A stretch of DNA of 64,000 nt. Source: Riptortus pedestris. Lineage: Eukaryota; Arthropoda; Insecta; Hemiptera; Alydidae. The translations under genes and the position numbers were made by a program. Where the stretch lies: positions 117,360,001 through 117,424,000 of the forward strand of contig CM032233.1 in NCBI GenBank assembly GCA_019009955.1. Reading direction: 5' to 3'. The notes under the pieces were generated by a model. The model was not told the DNA's origin. It worked only from the letters and a program-made list of their open reading frames with translations, and did not search any database. Position 1 is the first letter of the stretch. The number at the start of each line of letters is the position of its first letter. This document shows positions 34,387 through 44,566 of this stretch, in pieces.

Positions 34387-35202
34387 TTCTCTTTTACCAC
34401 TCTAGCGGTCGCAATTATTGTTTAATCGTTACCAAACTCGATATTTAGTCGTTTTATGTAAAAAGAAAGATCAAGTTCGTTAACGGCTGAAATCGGGCCA
34501 GAGGGAGGGGGGGGGGTTAGAGGGGAGGATTTTCAAAAATTCGAAATATCTCCGTTACCATAGGTCGGATCGAAAAATTGTATAGAATAACTCTTATTGC
34601 AAATTAAATTAACTATAAATATTGTTATATACGTTTATTCAATATCTTGAATATTAACCGAGATATTTGCAATTTATAGTTTTCAGCCATCAGCAAACCG
34701 CCACTTCTACTCCTGTTACATAAACGATACTCTGCTACACAATAAATTACATTATTCGAAGTTTAAATACCAAAAATTGTATTGAAGAGACCATTATTAT
34801 ACGAGATACATACAAATATGTTCTTGTGACCCCCACCCCGTCTTAAGGTTTTGGACTACTAAAATTTGATTGATTGAGATAACAATTATTCTGACTCATT
34901 ATTAAGGTCTCTAGTACAGTACTAGATATAGTAAATAGGTCTCAATAAAATTAATATGTTATATTCTGATATATTTCAGTAATTGTTTTTCTTTCCGGTG
35001 TGAGGCGGGCAGACCCGTTTGTTTATAGTTCTAACCTAACGCTCCCTGTCGGCAGTTTATTGAAATTGGATGAAACATTTCTTATTTCCGTTTGTATTTA
35101 CTCACGATGGTGTTAAGTGTTACCAGTATGCAGATTTCTCTATTGTATAACTTCACGTGGGAAATCTGCTTAGTTTACGCAGCCCCTGCGTGACGGACTT
35201 TT
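34236..35202 (+). mobile_element. Family A, long-subfamily copy
   Basis: It starts within CTCGGAAATCAGCTATTGAG (first ~12 bp altered), has its own (TA)n tract at 34344-34386 and ends GGGAAATCTGCTTAGTTTAC, GCAGCCCCTGCGTGACGGACTT. From the TA tract onward it is the mirror of 33041-33881; its 5' ~100 bp differ from the partner copy. Confidence 0.85.
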
Positions 35203-35605
35203 ATAGGCATATGTTTGCGTTGGTGACAAAAATCGGTGTATAATAATTTGTGATCAGGTACATTGTCTCTTTAAAGTCAAGTTTCTCATCATTTATAAAG
35301 CTGGCCATCCTTCAATAAACTCGCATCTCAGTAAATAAAAATAATGTATCTTTTATATATTTAGAGTGGTATTAAGATCATTAACGAAATTAATTTACTG
35401 TTATATAACTATTTAAACTGATTTATTTTATACTAAGTATTCTTAGAATTTAACCTAATTTTATTTCGAATGTACTTATATAAGTTTAAATTTTATTCAA
35501 TAATTTGTAAAGAAATTATATTCGTTGACATAATATTGAAAAATGTTTTATAGAAAACAAAACTATTTGACACATCTTATTATGTTATGATAGCATTTAA
35601 TGGAA
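34362..35605 (-). repeat. Large inverted repeat, right arm
   Basis: Reverse complement of 32638-33881; see the left arm. It ends at TAGCATTTAATGGAA, where the match stops abruptly. Confidence 0.9.
35203..35605 (-). repeat. Dispersed repeat family D, copy 2
   Basis: Mirror of 32638-33040. It abuts the A hairpin end directly. Confidence 0.7.
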
Positions 35606-35898
35606 ATGAACACATTTTCTTATTGATGAGTGAACTATTCCCAGTTTTTGCCGTTCGAAAATGTATATATGAAACCAAATACAACCTTAGCTGTGTATAT
35701 AGAAGTATTGTAGCATTTTTATAATTAAGATAATTATTTGGCCACAATTATTAAATACATGTAAATACAGTCAAAATCGATTGTATGTATATATTATAAA
35801 AGGCAAAGCATTTAATTTAAGTTTTAGCTGAAAAATATTTGGATAATGGAAATAAATTTAATTATCGATCAGTTTTATTGTTAGCCGTTATTATAATT

Positions 35899-36198
35899 CA
35901 AAGTAGTAGGAGATAGTTGGGTTTCGGCTAATAAAGTTTTCTAAATTCTTCTTTTAGAGGATTTTTTTATTTGCTGACAGTTTCGGGCAACCGTTGGTTC
36001 CCTTCTTCAGAGCTGAACAATGAAACGAAAAATATAAGTATACAATAATGGAATAAACGGAGCATATTATTATCTTTTATGTGTACAATGGCCGTAAGTT
36101 TAAAATAAAAAAAATAAAAATAAAAAAAAAACATCCTCTAAAAGAAGAATTTAAAAAACTTTATTAGCCGAAACCCAACTATCTCCTACTACTTTAAA
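35899..36198. repeat. Short inverted repeat, Penelope-like terminal sequence
   Basis: AAAGTAGTAGGAGATAGTTG, GGTTTCGGCTAATAAAG and TTCTTCTTTTAGAGG at 35899-35968 recur inverted at about 36130-36198. The loop holds CCCTTCTTCAGAGCTGAAC and GAAACGAAAA, resembling the CTGAAGAAG..GAAACG strings of Penelope-like terminal repeats. The arms differ by small indels. Confidence 0.5.
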
Positions 36199-36354
36199 TT
36201 TAATTATTAATGTCATCTATATAATCCATGAAGGCGGAGCTTAATGTAGTCCGCCTTCTACATGAGCCCAAGTTTATGGACATACATACTGAAGTTTTCT
36301 TTTTTCTTTTATTATTTATTTAAGTCTGCAATTTTTTTTTAATATTTTTTTTTA

Positions 36355-36545
36355 TTAGGGCATAATATTTTCATATATTCTTCATAGTTTTATTGCAAGG
36401 GTCGCCAATATAAAACAATTTCCTACATGTTTCGTGATTTACATTCAGGGGCTGTCCCTTTTCAAAAAATAATAGCGATATTTGATCAGTATTGTTGGTA
36501 AATTGATGAATCATAAACTTCTAATGAAAATCGTCAACTAAAAAA
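36355..36545 (-). mobile_element. Penelope-like terminal region, second copy
   Basis: Same order as 30195-30390: TTCTTCATAGTTTTATTGCA, AGGGTCGCCAATATAAAACA, CATGTTTCGTGATTTACATT, CAGGGGCTGTCCCTTTTCAA. The stem of the hammerhead-like motif is destroyed here. Confidence 0.5.
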
Positions 36546-37047
36546 AAAAGTCGAGATTGAGACCGGTGACACCGGTATGTGCACTTTAATAAACAACATA
36601 GCCTCCTACTATTGATGTTCTATGCATTTTTCTTTTAATCAAAAATTGACGGAGCTTTTGTATTTCCTACAGTAAGCTCAGACTAATCCGATTTTCACAT
36701 TAAGAATTCGATCACCAAACATCTAATGTCAAAATTAATCTTGCTTACACAGTTTCGTATAAGAAAAAAAAAGTCCGTCACGCAGAGGCTGCGTAAAATA
36801 AACTGATTTCCTTCTTGAAGTTCTACAACAGATAAATCTACATAGTGTCAACACTTAACAACATCGTAAATATTAAGTGAATAAATGCAAACGGTAATGA
36901 GAAATCTTTCAGTCAATTTTAATATCCTCCCACCCGAAGGCATCTGAATTGTAAATAAACAGGATAGCTAACCTCTAAGAGCACCAGATAAATAGAAATA
37001 TATCTGAATATAACATCTTAATTTAGAAAAATATTTACTATATCTAG

Positions 37048-38218
37048 GGGTCTTTTGTACAATAAGCATACACTTTTCAAGAACAGTTACTCATGTGTTA
37101 CTTCAATAAACTCTAGGTTATGTTTACAAAACAAGATAAATGCTTGTTTATAAAAAAGAAAATAACTTTATTTAATACTGAACAAAATAAATCATGCTGA
37201 AGGTGACCAATATTCAAACATTGAATGCAATATTTTATGAAATAGGTCTTCCTTCTCATATCTTCTTCTCCACGCAAATTCACACAAATATGAATCCAAT
37301 AATGCCCTACTTGTTCCGCATTCAATCTTGTTCCTTCGCTTCAAACTAGCCCACAAAGACTCAATTCTCTGTGTGTGGGCTCCAGTAATGGGATCTACAA
37401 AATGTTCACTATGATTTACTGGATAGTGCTTATATCCTGGAACCTTCCTCAGACCATGGTATGACTTCCAACAATCAGAAAATATTGTGGATCCCGGTAG
37501 TACACATGCCTTTATACACTTAGTTAGGGTAACAGCTGAACGGTCAGGCACGGCATATAGAAAAACTTCCCTAGTCTCACGACAAACACCTCCGAAGATC
37601 CACTGCGATGGATATAATCTTCCACGTTGATATTTCCTCCGGGAGAAGCATGTTTCATCAATTTCAACGTTTAAGCCTTCACCTCCAATCTTTATAGGGT
37701 TTGAGATTAGATCTGATGCGCATAACTCTCGCATGAAATTTTTCCAGTCTGTAGTTGTGTGACTAGACATGTTTAATTCTTTTTTGCAAAATTTGGTTGT
37801 GGTATATCCCATTGACCATGAGTATATGAACAGCAATGCTGTTTTGAGTGGTATTTTGCTGTTTTCAAACCACGTACCTTTATAAATGCTAATTTCCTTC
37901 TTACATCCTGTCCGATTACACTTCCAAATTGGCCCTCTGTTCCTTCTATAATAAATTTTCATTTTATGAAGTCTGGAGCACTTTTTCTCAGAATGGATTA
38001 ATCCCTTCTTCTGAAGAAACCGGACTGAAACTTTCACATTAGATATTAACTGGCTTAACTTAAGCAAATTCATTGTTAGTGTTTTTCATGTAAATCTGAT
38101 AAATGAATGCGTTTAAATACAAAATTAGGTTAGAGGTGAATCACATGTTCCAAATAATAATAAAATGAGTAACTGTTACCAGTTCTTGAAAAGTGTATGC
38201 TTATTGTACAAAAGACCC
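37048..38218 (-). mobile_element. Merlin-superfamily DNA transposon, complete
   Basis: The element is 1171 bp. Its ends are inverted repeats beginning GGGTCTTTTGTACAATAAGC; the first 37 bp are identical, then a 7-bp insertion in the right copy, then 10 more matching bases (left 37048-37094, right 38165-38218). The 8-bp target ATATCTAG is duplicated at 37040-37047 and 38219-38226, fitting the 8-9 bp duplications known for Merlin. The duplicated site belongs to the surrounding family A. Near-identical ends, an intact reading frame and a perfect duplication suggest a young insertion. Confidence 0.93.
37192..38073 (-). CDS. Merlin transposase (ISXO2/IS1016-like DDE)
   Basis: 293 codons with no internal stop, close to the usual length of Merlin transposases. 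The N-terminal part (residues 32-57) has C32, H36, C52 and C57, a possible zinc-binding fold reduced from the usual four-cysteine ribbon, then GTWF at 66-69. The catalytic triad is visible: D139 in NVEIDET, D200 in IFSDCW, E238 in HTQRIESLW. The family catalyses cut-and-paste transposition of its own ends. The Met at 38073 is the first in frame. The stop lies about 100 bp from the left terminal repeat. No intron is needed to read the frame. It looks potentially functional, which is inference only; loss of one N-terminal cysteine pair may matter. Confidence 0.92.
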   Translation of the reverse strand: MNLLKLSQLISNVKVSVRFLQKKGLIHSEKKCSRLHKMKIYYRRNRGPIWKCNRTGCKKEISIYKGTWFENSKIPLKTALLFIYSWSMGYTTTKFCKKELNMSSHTTTDWKNFMRELCASDLISNPIKIGGEGLNVEIDETCFSRRKYQRGRLYPSQWIFGGVCRETREVFLYAVPDRSAVTLTKCIKACVLPGSTIFSDCWKSYHGLRKVPGYKHYPVNHSEHFVDPITGAHTQRIESLWASLKRRNKIECGTSRALLDSYLCEFAWRRRYEKEDLFHKILHSMFEYWSPSA

Positions 38219-38247
38219 ATATCTAGTAATGTAACGTATAATGAATC

Positions 38248-38302
<55 letters not shown>

Positions 38303-38314
38303 TATATATATATA

Positions 38315-39610
38315 CTAGCTCAGATACCCGGCTTCGCTTGGGAATTCATTTGAGGCTGAATGGTGATGGTATATTTTTGGCAAGGCATTACTTTGCACAA
38401 TATTTTGACATTTGCCCGTTTCAGTGTTTAGGGTTAATACCCGTTGTTGGCATTTGTTAATAATAAAATTATTTTTTTATGTAAGACTTCACTGTCCCTA
38501 CAAATGTTAGTATGGCTTATTATAAGGAAGGCGTTAGTGCTAATACACATACTGAGTGTTTTATTTAGTTCGGTTGAGTCTTTTATGCCAAATAAAATTG
38601 TTCTCTCCCGCTATAATTTTTAGCGTATAACGCCTTTATACTTGGGTATACGATGATAGTGAATATAAAAAAAAAGTTTCTCTAAATAACAAAATAAACA
38701 ACTTTTGTTATGTGCATATTTGCCGAAAATGCAATAGGAAACGAAATATCACTATTATTAATTTCAGGCCTTCCTTATAGCCCCCACTCCTGCCCGTCTC
38801 TAGAAATGTTAGTATGGCTTATTATAAGGAAGGCGTTAGTGATAATTCACATACCGAGTTTGGTTTAATTCGGTTGAGTCTTCAGTGCCAAATAAAATAG
38901 TGGACTCCCGCTATAGTTTTTAGCGTATAACTCATTTATGCTTCCGTATACGGCAAAAGTGTATATAACAAAAGTTACTCTAAATTACAAAATAAACAAC
39001 TTTTGTTATGTACATATTTGCTGAAAAAGCAATAGGAAACGAAATATCGCTATTTTTAATTTCAAGCCTCTCTTATAACCCCCACTCCTGCCCGTTCCTA
39101 GAAATGTTAGTATGGCTTATTATAAGGAAATCGTTAGTATTAATTCACATAGCGAGTTTGGTTTAATTCGGTTGAGTCTTTTGGGCCAAATAAAATTGTG
39201 GACTCCCGCTATAGTTTTTAGCGTATAACTCATTTATACTTCCGTATACGGGAAAAGTGTATATAACAAAAGTTACTCTAAATTATAAAATAAACAACTT
39301 TTGTTATGTGTATATTTGCTGAAAAAGCAATAGGAAACGAAATATCGCAATTTTTAATTTCAGGCCTCCCTTATAACCCCCACTCCTGTTCGTCTTAGAG
39401 AATATTAATATAGCCTAAAGTCTAAGTTGGGTTAGTAGTAATATACATACCAAGTTTCATAAAATTCGGTTCAGCCGTTTATGCGTGAAAAGGTAACAAA
39501 CAAACAGACACGAAAGAAACCAAATGTAGTTATGGTGTCTATGACATGTGAAACGAAAAGTTATCGTGAAATTTCGCGAAAAAAATCAATGTACAAACAG
39601 AGGTTACAAT
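38315..39610 (-). mobile_element. Family B: longest Helitron-like copy, with ~300-bp tandem units
   Basis: The minus-strand 3' end is hairpin (CCCAAGCGAAGCCGGG), TATCTGAG, CTAG, then T of a TA tract. The body contains three or more tandem units. The mark TATACG recurs at about 38643, 38943 and 39240, giving a period of about 300 bp. Each unit repeats AATAGGAAACGAAATATC, TTCAGGCCT and CCCACTCCTG. The far end has TCAGCCGTTTATGCGTGAAA and ACAGAGGTTACAATTATATA. No Rep/helicase coding is present. Confidence 0.7.
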
Positions 39611-39660
39611 TATATATATATATATATATATATATATCTATATATATATCTATATATATA

Positions 39661-39740
39661 TGGACATTTGAAGAAAATTTTCAAAAATCGCGTCATGATT
39701 ACTACCTCAATAGCTGATTACCCTTAAGGGTAATCTGCTA
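39661..39740 (-). mobile_element. Family A 5' end fragment
   Basis: GGACATTTGAAGAAAATTTT, AATCGCGTCATGATTACTAC and the terminus ACCCTTAAGGGTAATCTGCTA. It is fused to the TA tract at the end of the preceding family B copy. Confidence 0.75.
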
Positions 39741-39829
39741 AAAGAGAATAGAATTTGGGAATAGCGTCGTTAACGAAAGTTTACATACGAAAGTTGCCTA
39801 ATAGTTTTCTGTTTATCGCGCCTATTCTT

Positions 39830-40091
39830 GAGAAATCGAACAACTTTATTCGAAGCTTAAATACCAAATATTGTTTTCAAGAGACCTTTATTATACGAGA
39901 TACATGCATATATGTTCTGTTCACCCCCCCCCCATCTCAATTTTTTGGATTACTAAAATTTGAATGAATAACATAAAAAATATTCTAATTAATTAGAAAT
40001 TACAGTATTAGATGTAGTAAATATTTTTCTATAAAATTAATAAGTTAGAATTTGAGTAAACTACTTACTTCATTTAGCCCCTGAGTGACGC
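39830..40091 (+). mobile_element. Family A 3' half, damaged
   Basis: ATTCGAAGCTTAAATACCAA, ACGAGATACATGCATATATG and TTCACCCCCCCCCCATCTC match the long subfamily. A degenerate end, TTAGCCCCTGAGTGACGCAC, remains from the hairpin. Confidence 0.6.
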
Positions 40092-40847
40092 ACATTGTTT
40101 CTAATTGTTGCTCATTGAATCTTTTCAAATTGTGTATATATATAGAAATAATGCAGGGGTTTTTCTTCTCCTGAGTCGAGCGAAACCTCATAAAACTAAC
40201 AAAAAAACAACTAAAAGGCAAGGAAAAGGCTGGTGTAGGTAACACATGGCTATGCTGTCTGCCCCCTTGTGCTACATCAGAAGATATCATTATAAGGGGT
40301 AGTTGTGATATATTTATTATGAGTGGTGGTTTAAGATGCAGGAACAGCTATAACAAGGCTCTAAGGAGGGAGAGTCCTTTATCACGGATGACGTAATGAA
40401 ATGTATGAGTAATCTGAAATAAGATGGGGAGGCTGGGGGAAGAGGTCCCCTTGGCAATGAAGATATCTAGACGGCGCCTCAGAAACCCTCCTCAGGGGTG
40501 GATTCAATCCATGGGGCCCTCGCTCAGCCCTTCAGAGGGGAAAAACTTAGCCAATAATCAAACTCCCCTACAGTTCTTACACCCTTATTGCATTCGAAAT
40601 CGACTTAGTCAATGCTTCAGGCGAATCAGTTCCTCCATCAGTGTTCCTTAATATTCTCCTCCCTAAACCATTATTTCGTCCAATGGCTGTACTCTGGGGT
40701 GCAAAATAGGAGTTCCTCTATTTCAAATACGAATGGACATAACAACATAATACTTCCAAAAATTAAATATAAAGATGAGCAATTGGCTCCTCTACCGTCC
40801 AGCATTTAGGGAGAAATCACTGCAGCTTCGTCAAGCTAAGCATATAT
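40092..40847. other. Unassigned, partly GC-rich
   Basis: 40420-40560 is GC-richer than its surroundings (GGGGAAGAGGTCCCCTTGGC). Open frames at 40045, 40424 and 40612 carry no known motif. No splice pair is convincing. Confidence 0.35.
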
Positions 40848-41145
40848 ATATATAAAATTGTAACCTCTGTCTGTACATTGATTTTTTTTCGCAAAATTTC
40901 AAGATACTTTTTCCTTTCTCATGCCATCGACACGATATCTGCAATTTGTAGCTTTGGTGGCTGTTTGTTTGTTACCTTTTCATGAACCGAATTTTATGAA
41001 ACTTGGTATGTATATTGCTTCTAATCGAACTTAGACTTTAGGTTATATTAATATTCTCTGAGACGAATAGGAGTGGGGGTTATAAGAAAGGCCTGAAATT
41101 AAAAATAGCGATATTTCGTTTCGTATTGATTTTTCGGCATAATGT
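40848..41145 (+). mobile_element. Family B 5' part
   Basis: AAATTGTAACCTCTGTCTGT, ACATTGATTTTTTTTCGCAA, then TTTTCATGAACCGAATTTTA, AATAGGAGTGGGGGTTATAA and ATAGCGATATTTCGTTTCGT. The 3' half with hairpin is missing. Confidence 0.65.
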
Positions 41146-41248
41146 AGTATTTAAACAAACTCATGCTGAATTTGCATCACAAGGAGTGATATCAGAAGAA
41201 CTCTTTGGTTCTGGTAATGAATTATCTTATTTATGTTATTGAAACAAT

Positions 41249-41527
41249 TATAGGCATATTTTTGCGTCGGTGACAACAATCGGTATATAATAATTTGTAA
41301 TCAGGTACATTGTCTCTTTAAAGTCAAGTTTCTCATCATTTATAAAGCTGGCCATCCTTTAATAAACTCGCATGTCAATATTTAAAAATAATGTATGTTA
41401 TATATTTTGAGTGGTATTAAGTTCGTTAACAAAATTAATTTATTATTACATAATTATTTAAACTGATTAATTTTATACAACGTATTCTTAGAATTTAACC
41501 TAAATGTATTACGAATGTACTTATATA
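41249..41527 (-). repeat. Dispersed repeat family D, copy 3
   Basis: Parallels 35205-35485: TTTTGCGTCGGTGACAACAA, AGGTACATTGTCTCTTTAAA, GGCCATCCTTTAATAAACTC. It is clearly diverged from the two identical copies and ends where a hAT fragment begins. Confidence 0.7.
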
Positions 41528-41780
41528 CAGCCCCCGTTGTGAATTTGGGAAACTAATCCATCGATGTTTGGATTAATTCAGCTGATACAAAGACATAAAG
41601 AATTTTCCAAAATATCGTCAGTCAGCCTTGTACGATGTTTTGATTTATTAATTTCCATCAGTGAAGAGAACTGTTTGCATTTATAAGTACTGCCAAATGC
41701 ACAAATCTCTCCTCATTTGGAGGAACTAGTGTAATATTTTTATTTATAAGGCCGGATGTTGCCCACATATGGCCTAGACT
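41528..41780 (-). mobile_element. hAT-type MITE fragment
   Basis: The reverse complement carries the same decayed C-terminal transposase block (TCCATCGATGTTTGGATTAA, ATCGTCAGTCAGCCTTGTAC on the plus strand) and ends GATGTTGCCCACATATGG, the hAT terminus. The left terminus is missing. Confidence 0.65.
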
Positions 41781-42159
41781 AAAGCTTCTAGTTATTGACC
41801 CCAAGCCTCAACAAACAATCTCACTAAGTTTTGGAAATAGTTTGTCTTAAAAAATTATAAGAAAAATAAAATACAGGTATGGTGCAATTAGTGGATTGAC
41901 AGATGTTAGGGGGTTTATATTTATTATAAAACGTTTCATACTCTTGTCAAAAGGTATTTTTTTTTTTTTATCTTTTTGAATTCGCCCTTATATTTTCAGT
42001 ATCCTGTTTACTTTCAGTGTATGGAACATACGTTTCCCTAAAAAAAATGAAAGAAAAAACAATACAGAAAATGGAGAAAATCAGAATTGTATGTTTTGAA
42101 AAGTGAATATACCAGAAGATATGGTATCCATCATTAGCCAACAAATCATCGGCCGTCAT
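41781..42159. other. Unassigned stretch
   Basis: No supported feature. It includes an 18-T run near 41956. Confidence 0.35.
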
Positions 42160-43046
42160 ATTAGCCTACCCATGAGATGACAAAAATGGGATCCGTTTAA
42201 AACTATATATATATTTGTCTGTTACGTCCCTAGCGGTCGTTATTATTGTTTTATCGATACCAAACTCAATATTTAAACATCTCATGCAAAACTAAAGAAT
42301 AAGTTCATTAACGGCTAAAATCGGACGAAGGGGAGGGGGTTTAGAGGTGGAGAATTTCGAAAATTCGAAATATCCATGTTACTATACGTCGGATTAAAAA
42401 TTGTTTAGAAACAATCTTATTGCAAATTAAATATACTATAAATATTGTCCTATACGTATGTTCCGTATAATGTGTATTAACCGAGGTATTTGGATTTTAT
42501 AGTTTTAGTTCATTAAACCCCCACTCATACTAGTCATATTAATAATAAGCTGTTATATCATGAACCACTTTATTACAAAGTTAAATACCAAATATTGTTT
42601 TCAATAAAGCTTTATTATACGAAATACAAACAAATACATTCTGTTGACCCCCCCCCCCACCCCCTCCTTTTGTTCTTTAATTACCAAAATCTGAGCGATT
42701 GAGATAGAAATTATTCTGATTCATTTCAAATTACCCGACTAGCTATAGTAAATAGTTTTCAATAAAATTAATGTTATATTCAGATACATTTCATTAATTG
42801 AATCTTTCCCATCTAGATTAATTCTATCTATTCAGCGCTCCGAAGTTGGCTGCCCTGTTTGTTTATAATTAAGACGCTTTCCGTTGTAGATATTATTAAC
42901 TTGTAAATTTACTGAATATTTTCTTATTACCATTTGTATTTATTCGCTTAACATTCAAGGTGGTGTTACCAGTATGTAGATTTATATATTGTAAACCATT
43001 CCGTGGGAAATCTGCTTAGTTTGCGCAGTCCCTGTGTGACAGACAT
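42160..43046 (+). mobile_element. Family A long-subfamily copy, near complete
   Basis: It begins inside the element (GATGACAAAAATGGGATCCG), has a short TA tract, the full interior, GTGGTGTTACCAGTATGTAG and the 3' end GGGAAATCTGCTTAGTTTGC, GCAGTCCCTGTGTGACAGAC. The first ~110 bp are lost. Confidence 0.8.
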
Positions 43047-43613
43047 TTTTAAAATCTTAAAATACGCTATTTTAAAAATAATAATATTTTATAATTGAGG
43101 ACACTTAATATAAATGAGGACCAGTGAATGTTTAGAAAAAAAATCTAGGAGGGAAGACTAATTCAGACAGGATGTTAATATGCGGTTTCATGTTAAGAGG
43201 ACCGACAAAAAAACTTGTAGAGGCCTACCTCTCATTTCCATCTGCCTTTTTGATATCTATTTGAAGAAGTGGTCATTCTTGGGGAACAAGAGCCGGATCG
43301 GTGGTCCAGCGAGCAGAGCAGGTGCTGGTGCTAGGAGACCGGTTCAGAAAACCAGTACCCTGTCGATCTGCTCCTCACAACGGATGCTGGACAATGAGAT
43401 TAACATAACAGGAGGCAGCCTGGACCCAGAGATCTGCCTCATTATCATTTCTATTTTTCAAAGCTTCTCATTTTACTAACTAATGCTCGGGGAGTTGACC
43501 GCTCACGGCGTGCCCTGACCTCTCCCAAAGGGGGATCCGTGAACCCAGAGCCACCGCCTTGTACAAACAACCAGCTTTCCTCCACCCTACTCGCCCTCAG
43601 ATTTAATTTTAAA
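43047..43613. other. GC-richer segment between two A copies
   Basis: 43270-43590 has near-balanced composition (GCGAGCAGAGCAGGTGCTGG; CAGGAGGCAGCCTGGACCCA), unlike its AT-rich surroundings. The open frame at 43180-43479 has no recognised domain. It may be host DNA or a captured fragment. Confidence 0.4.
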
Positions 43614-43825
43614 AAGTCCCGCATGCAAGGGCTGCGTAAACTAAGCAGATTTCCTTAGTGACGTTTTACAGTAGATAAATCTACATACTGATAATACTTA
43701 ACACCACCGTGACTATTAAGTGAATAAATACAAACGGTAATGAAAAATCTTAAAATCAATTTAATAACCTCCCAACGGAATGCATCTGAATTGTAAACAA
43801 ACTGGTCTGCCAATCTTAATAATCC
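43614..43825 (-). mobile_element. Family A 3' part, long subfamily
   Basis: AGTCCCGCATGCAAGGGCTG, CGTAAACTAAGCAGATTTCC, then TACTTAACACCACCGTGACT and AATTGTAAACAAACTGGTCT. It stops abruptly. Confidence 0.75.
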
Positions 43826-43887
43826 TCCGTGACTGTTCCTTTAATGCAATTGAACTTAATTCAACTAAGTCATGACTATTTAGCAAA

Positions 43888-44396
43888 AGTCCGTCACGCA
43901 GGGGCTGCGTAAACTAAGCAGATTTCCCACGTGAAGGTATACGATAGAGAAATTACACGAGAGCCGAGTAGTTACGGAAACGGCCGAACTAGCTTTTGAA
44001 GGAAAGTCACGAAGACCCGAAGTTAGCCGATCTCATTTCGTCCGTAACAATTAATAAAAATGCCATAATCTCGGTTAATTTTCAAGATAGAGAATAAATT
44101 TATAGAACAATATTTATAGTAAATTCCATTTGCAATAAGATTGGTTCTATACAAATTTTTGATCCGACGTATGGTACCGGAGATATTTCAAATTTTCGAA
44201 ACCCCCCCCCCCTCTAAACCCCACCCCCCTCCCACTGGTCCGATTTCAGCCATTAACGAACTTGATCTGTCTTTTTACATAAAACGGTTAAATATCGAGT
44301 TTCGTAACGATCAAACAAAAATTGCGACCGCTAGAGTGTTAAAAGACAAATATATATATATATATATATATTGTTTATTATTGCGTATATTATTCG

Positions 44397-44449
<53 letters not shown>

Positions 44450-44566
44450 AACGGACCTCATTTTCGTCATCTTCTGGGTAGGATTGATGGACATTTGAAG
44501 AAATATTTCGAAAATCGCGTCATGAGTATGACCTCAATAGCTGATTTCCCTTAAGGGATATCTGCT
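43888..44566 (-). mobile_element. Family A short-subfamily copy with both ends
   Basis: Hairpin end AGTCCGTCACGCAGGGGCTG, short-subfamily mark GAGAGCCGAGTAGTTACGGA, reversed interior, two TA tracts separated by TTGTTTATTATTGCG, AACGGACCTCATTTTCGTCA and the terminus TTTCCCTTAAGGGATATCTGCTA. The 137-codon frame at 44141 is repeat translation. Confidence 0.85.

Larger units (their letters stand above)
36771..38250 (-). mobile_element. Family A copy hosting the Merlin insertion
   Basis: The hairpin end AAGTCCGTCACGCAGAGGCT and interior run to ATTTACTATATCTAG, where Merlin is inserted. After Merlin the copy resumes with ATATCTAGTAATGTAACGTA and TGAATCAGA and enters a (TA)n tract (38251-38297). 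The uninterrupted order is confirmed by the homologous site near 33304. Confidence 0.85.

Noticed and set aside
32638..35605. Large inverted repeat as a simple hairpin sequencing artefact
   Set aside because: The centre is not mirrored and holds different A fragments, so a plain fold-back read does not explain it; other misassembly is still possible.
32638..35605. The same structure as an LTR retrotransposon
   Set aside because: The repeats are inverted, not direct, and no gag-pol coding lies between them.
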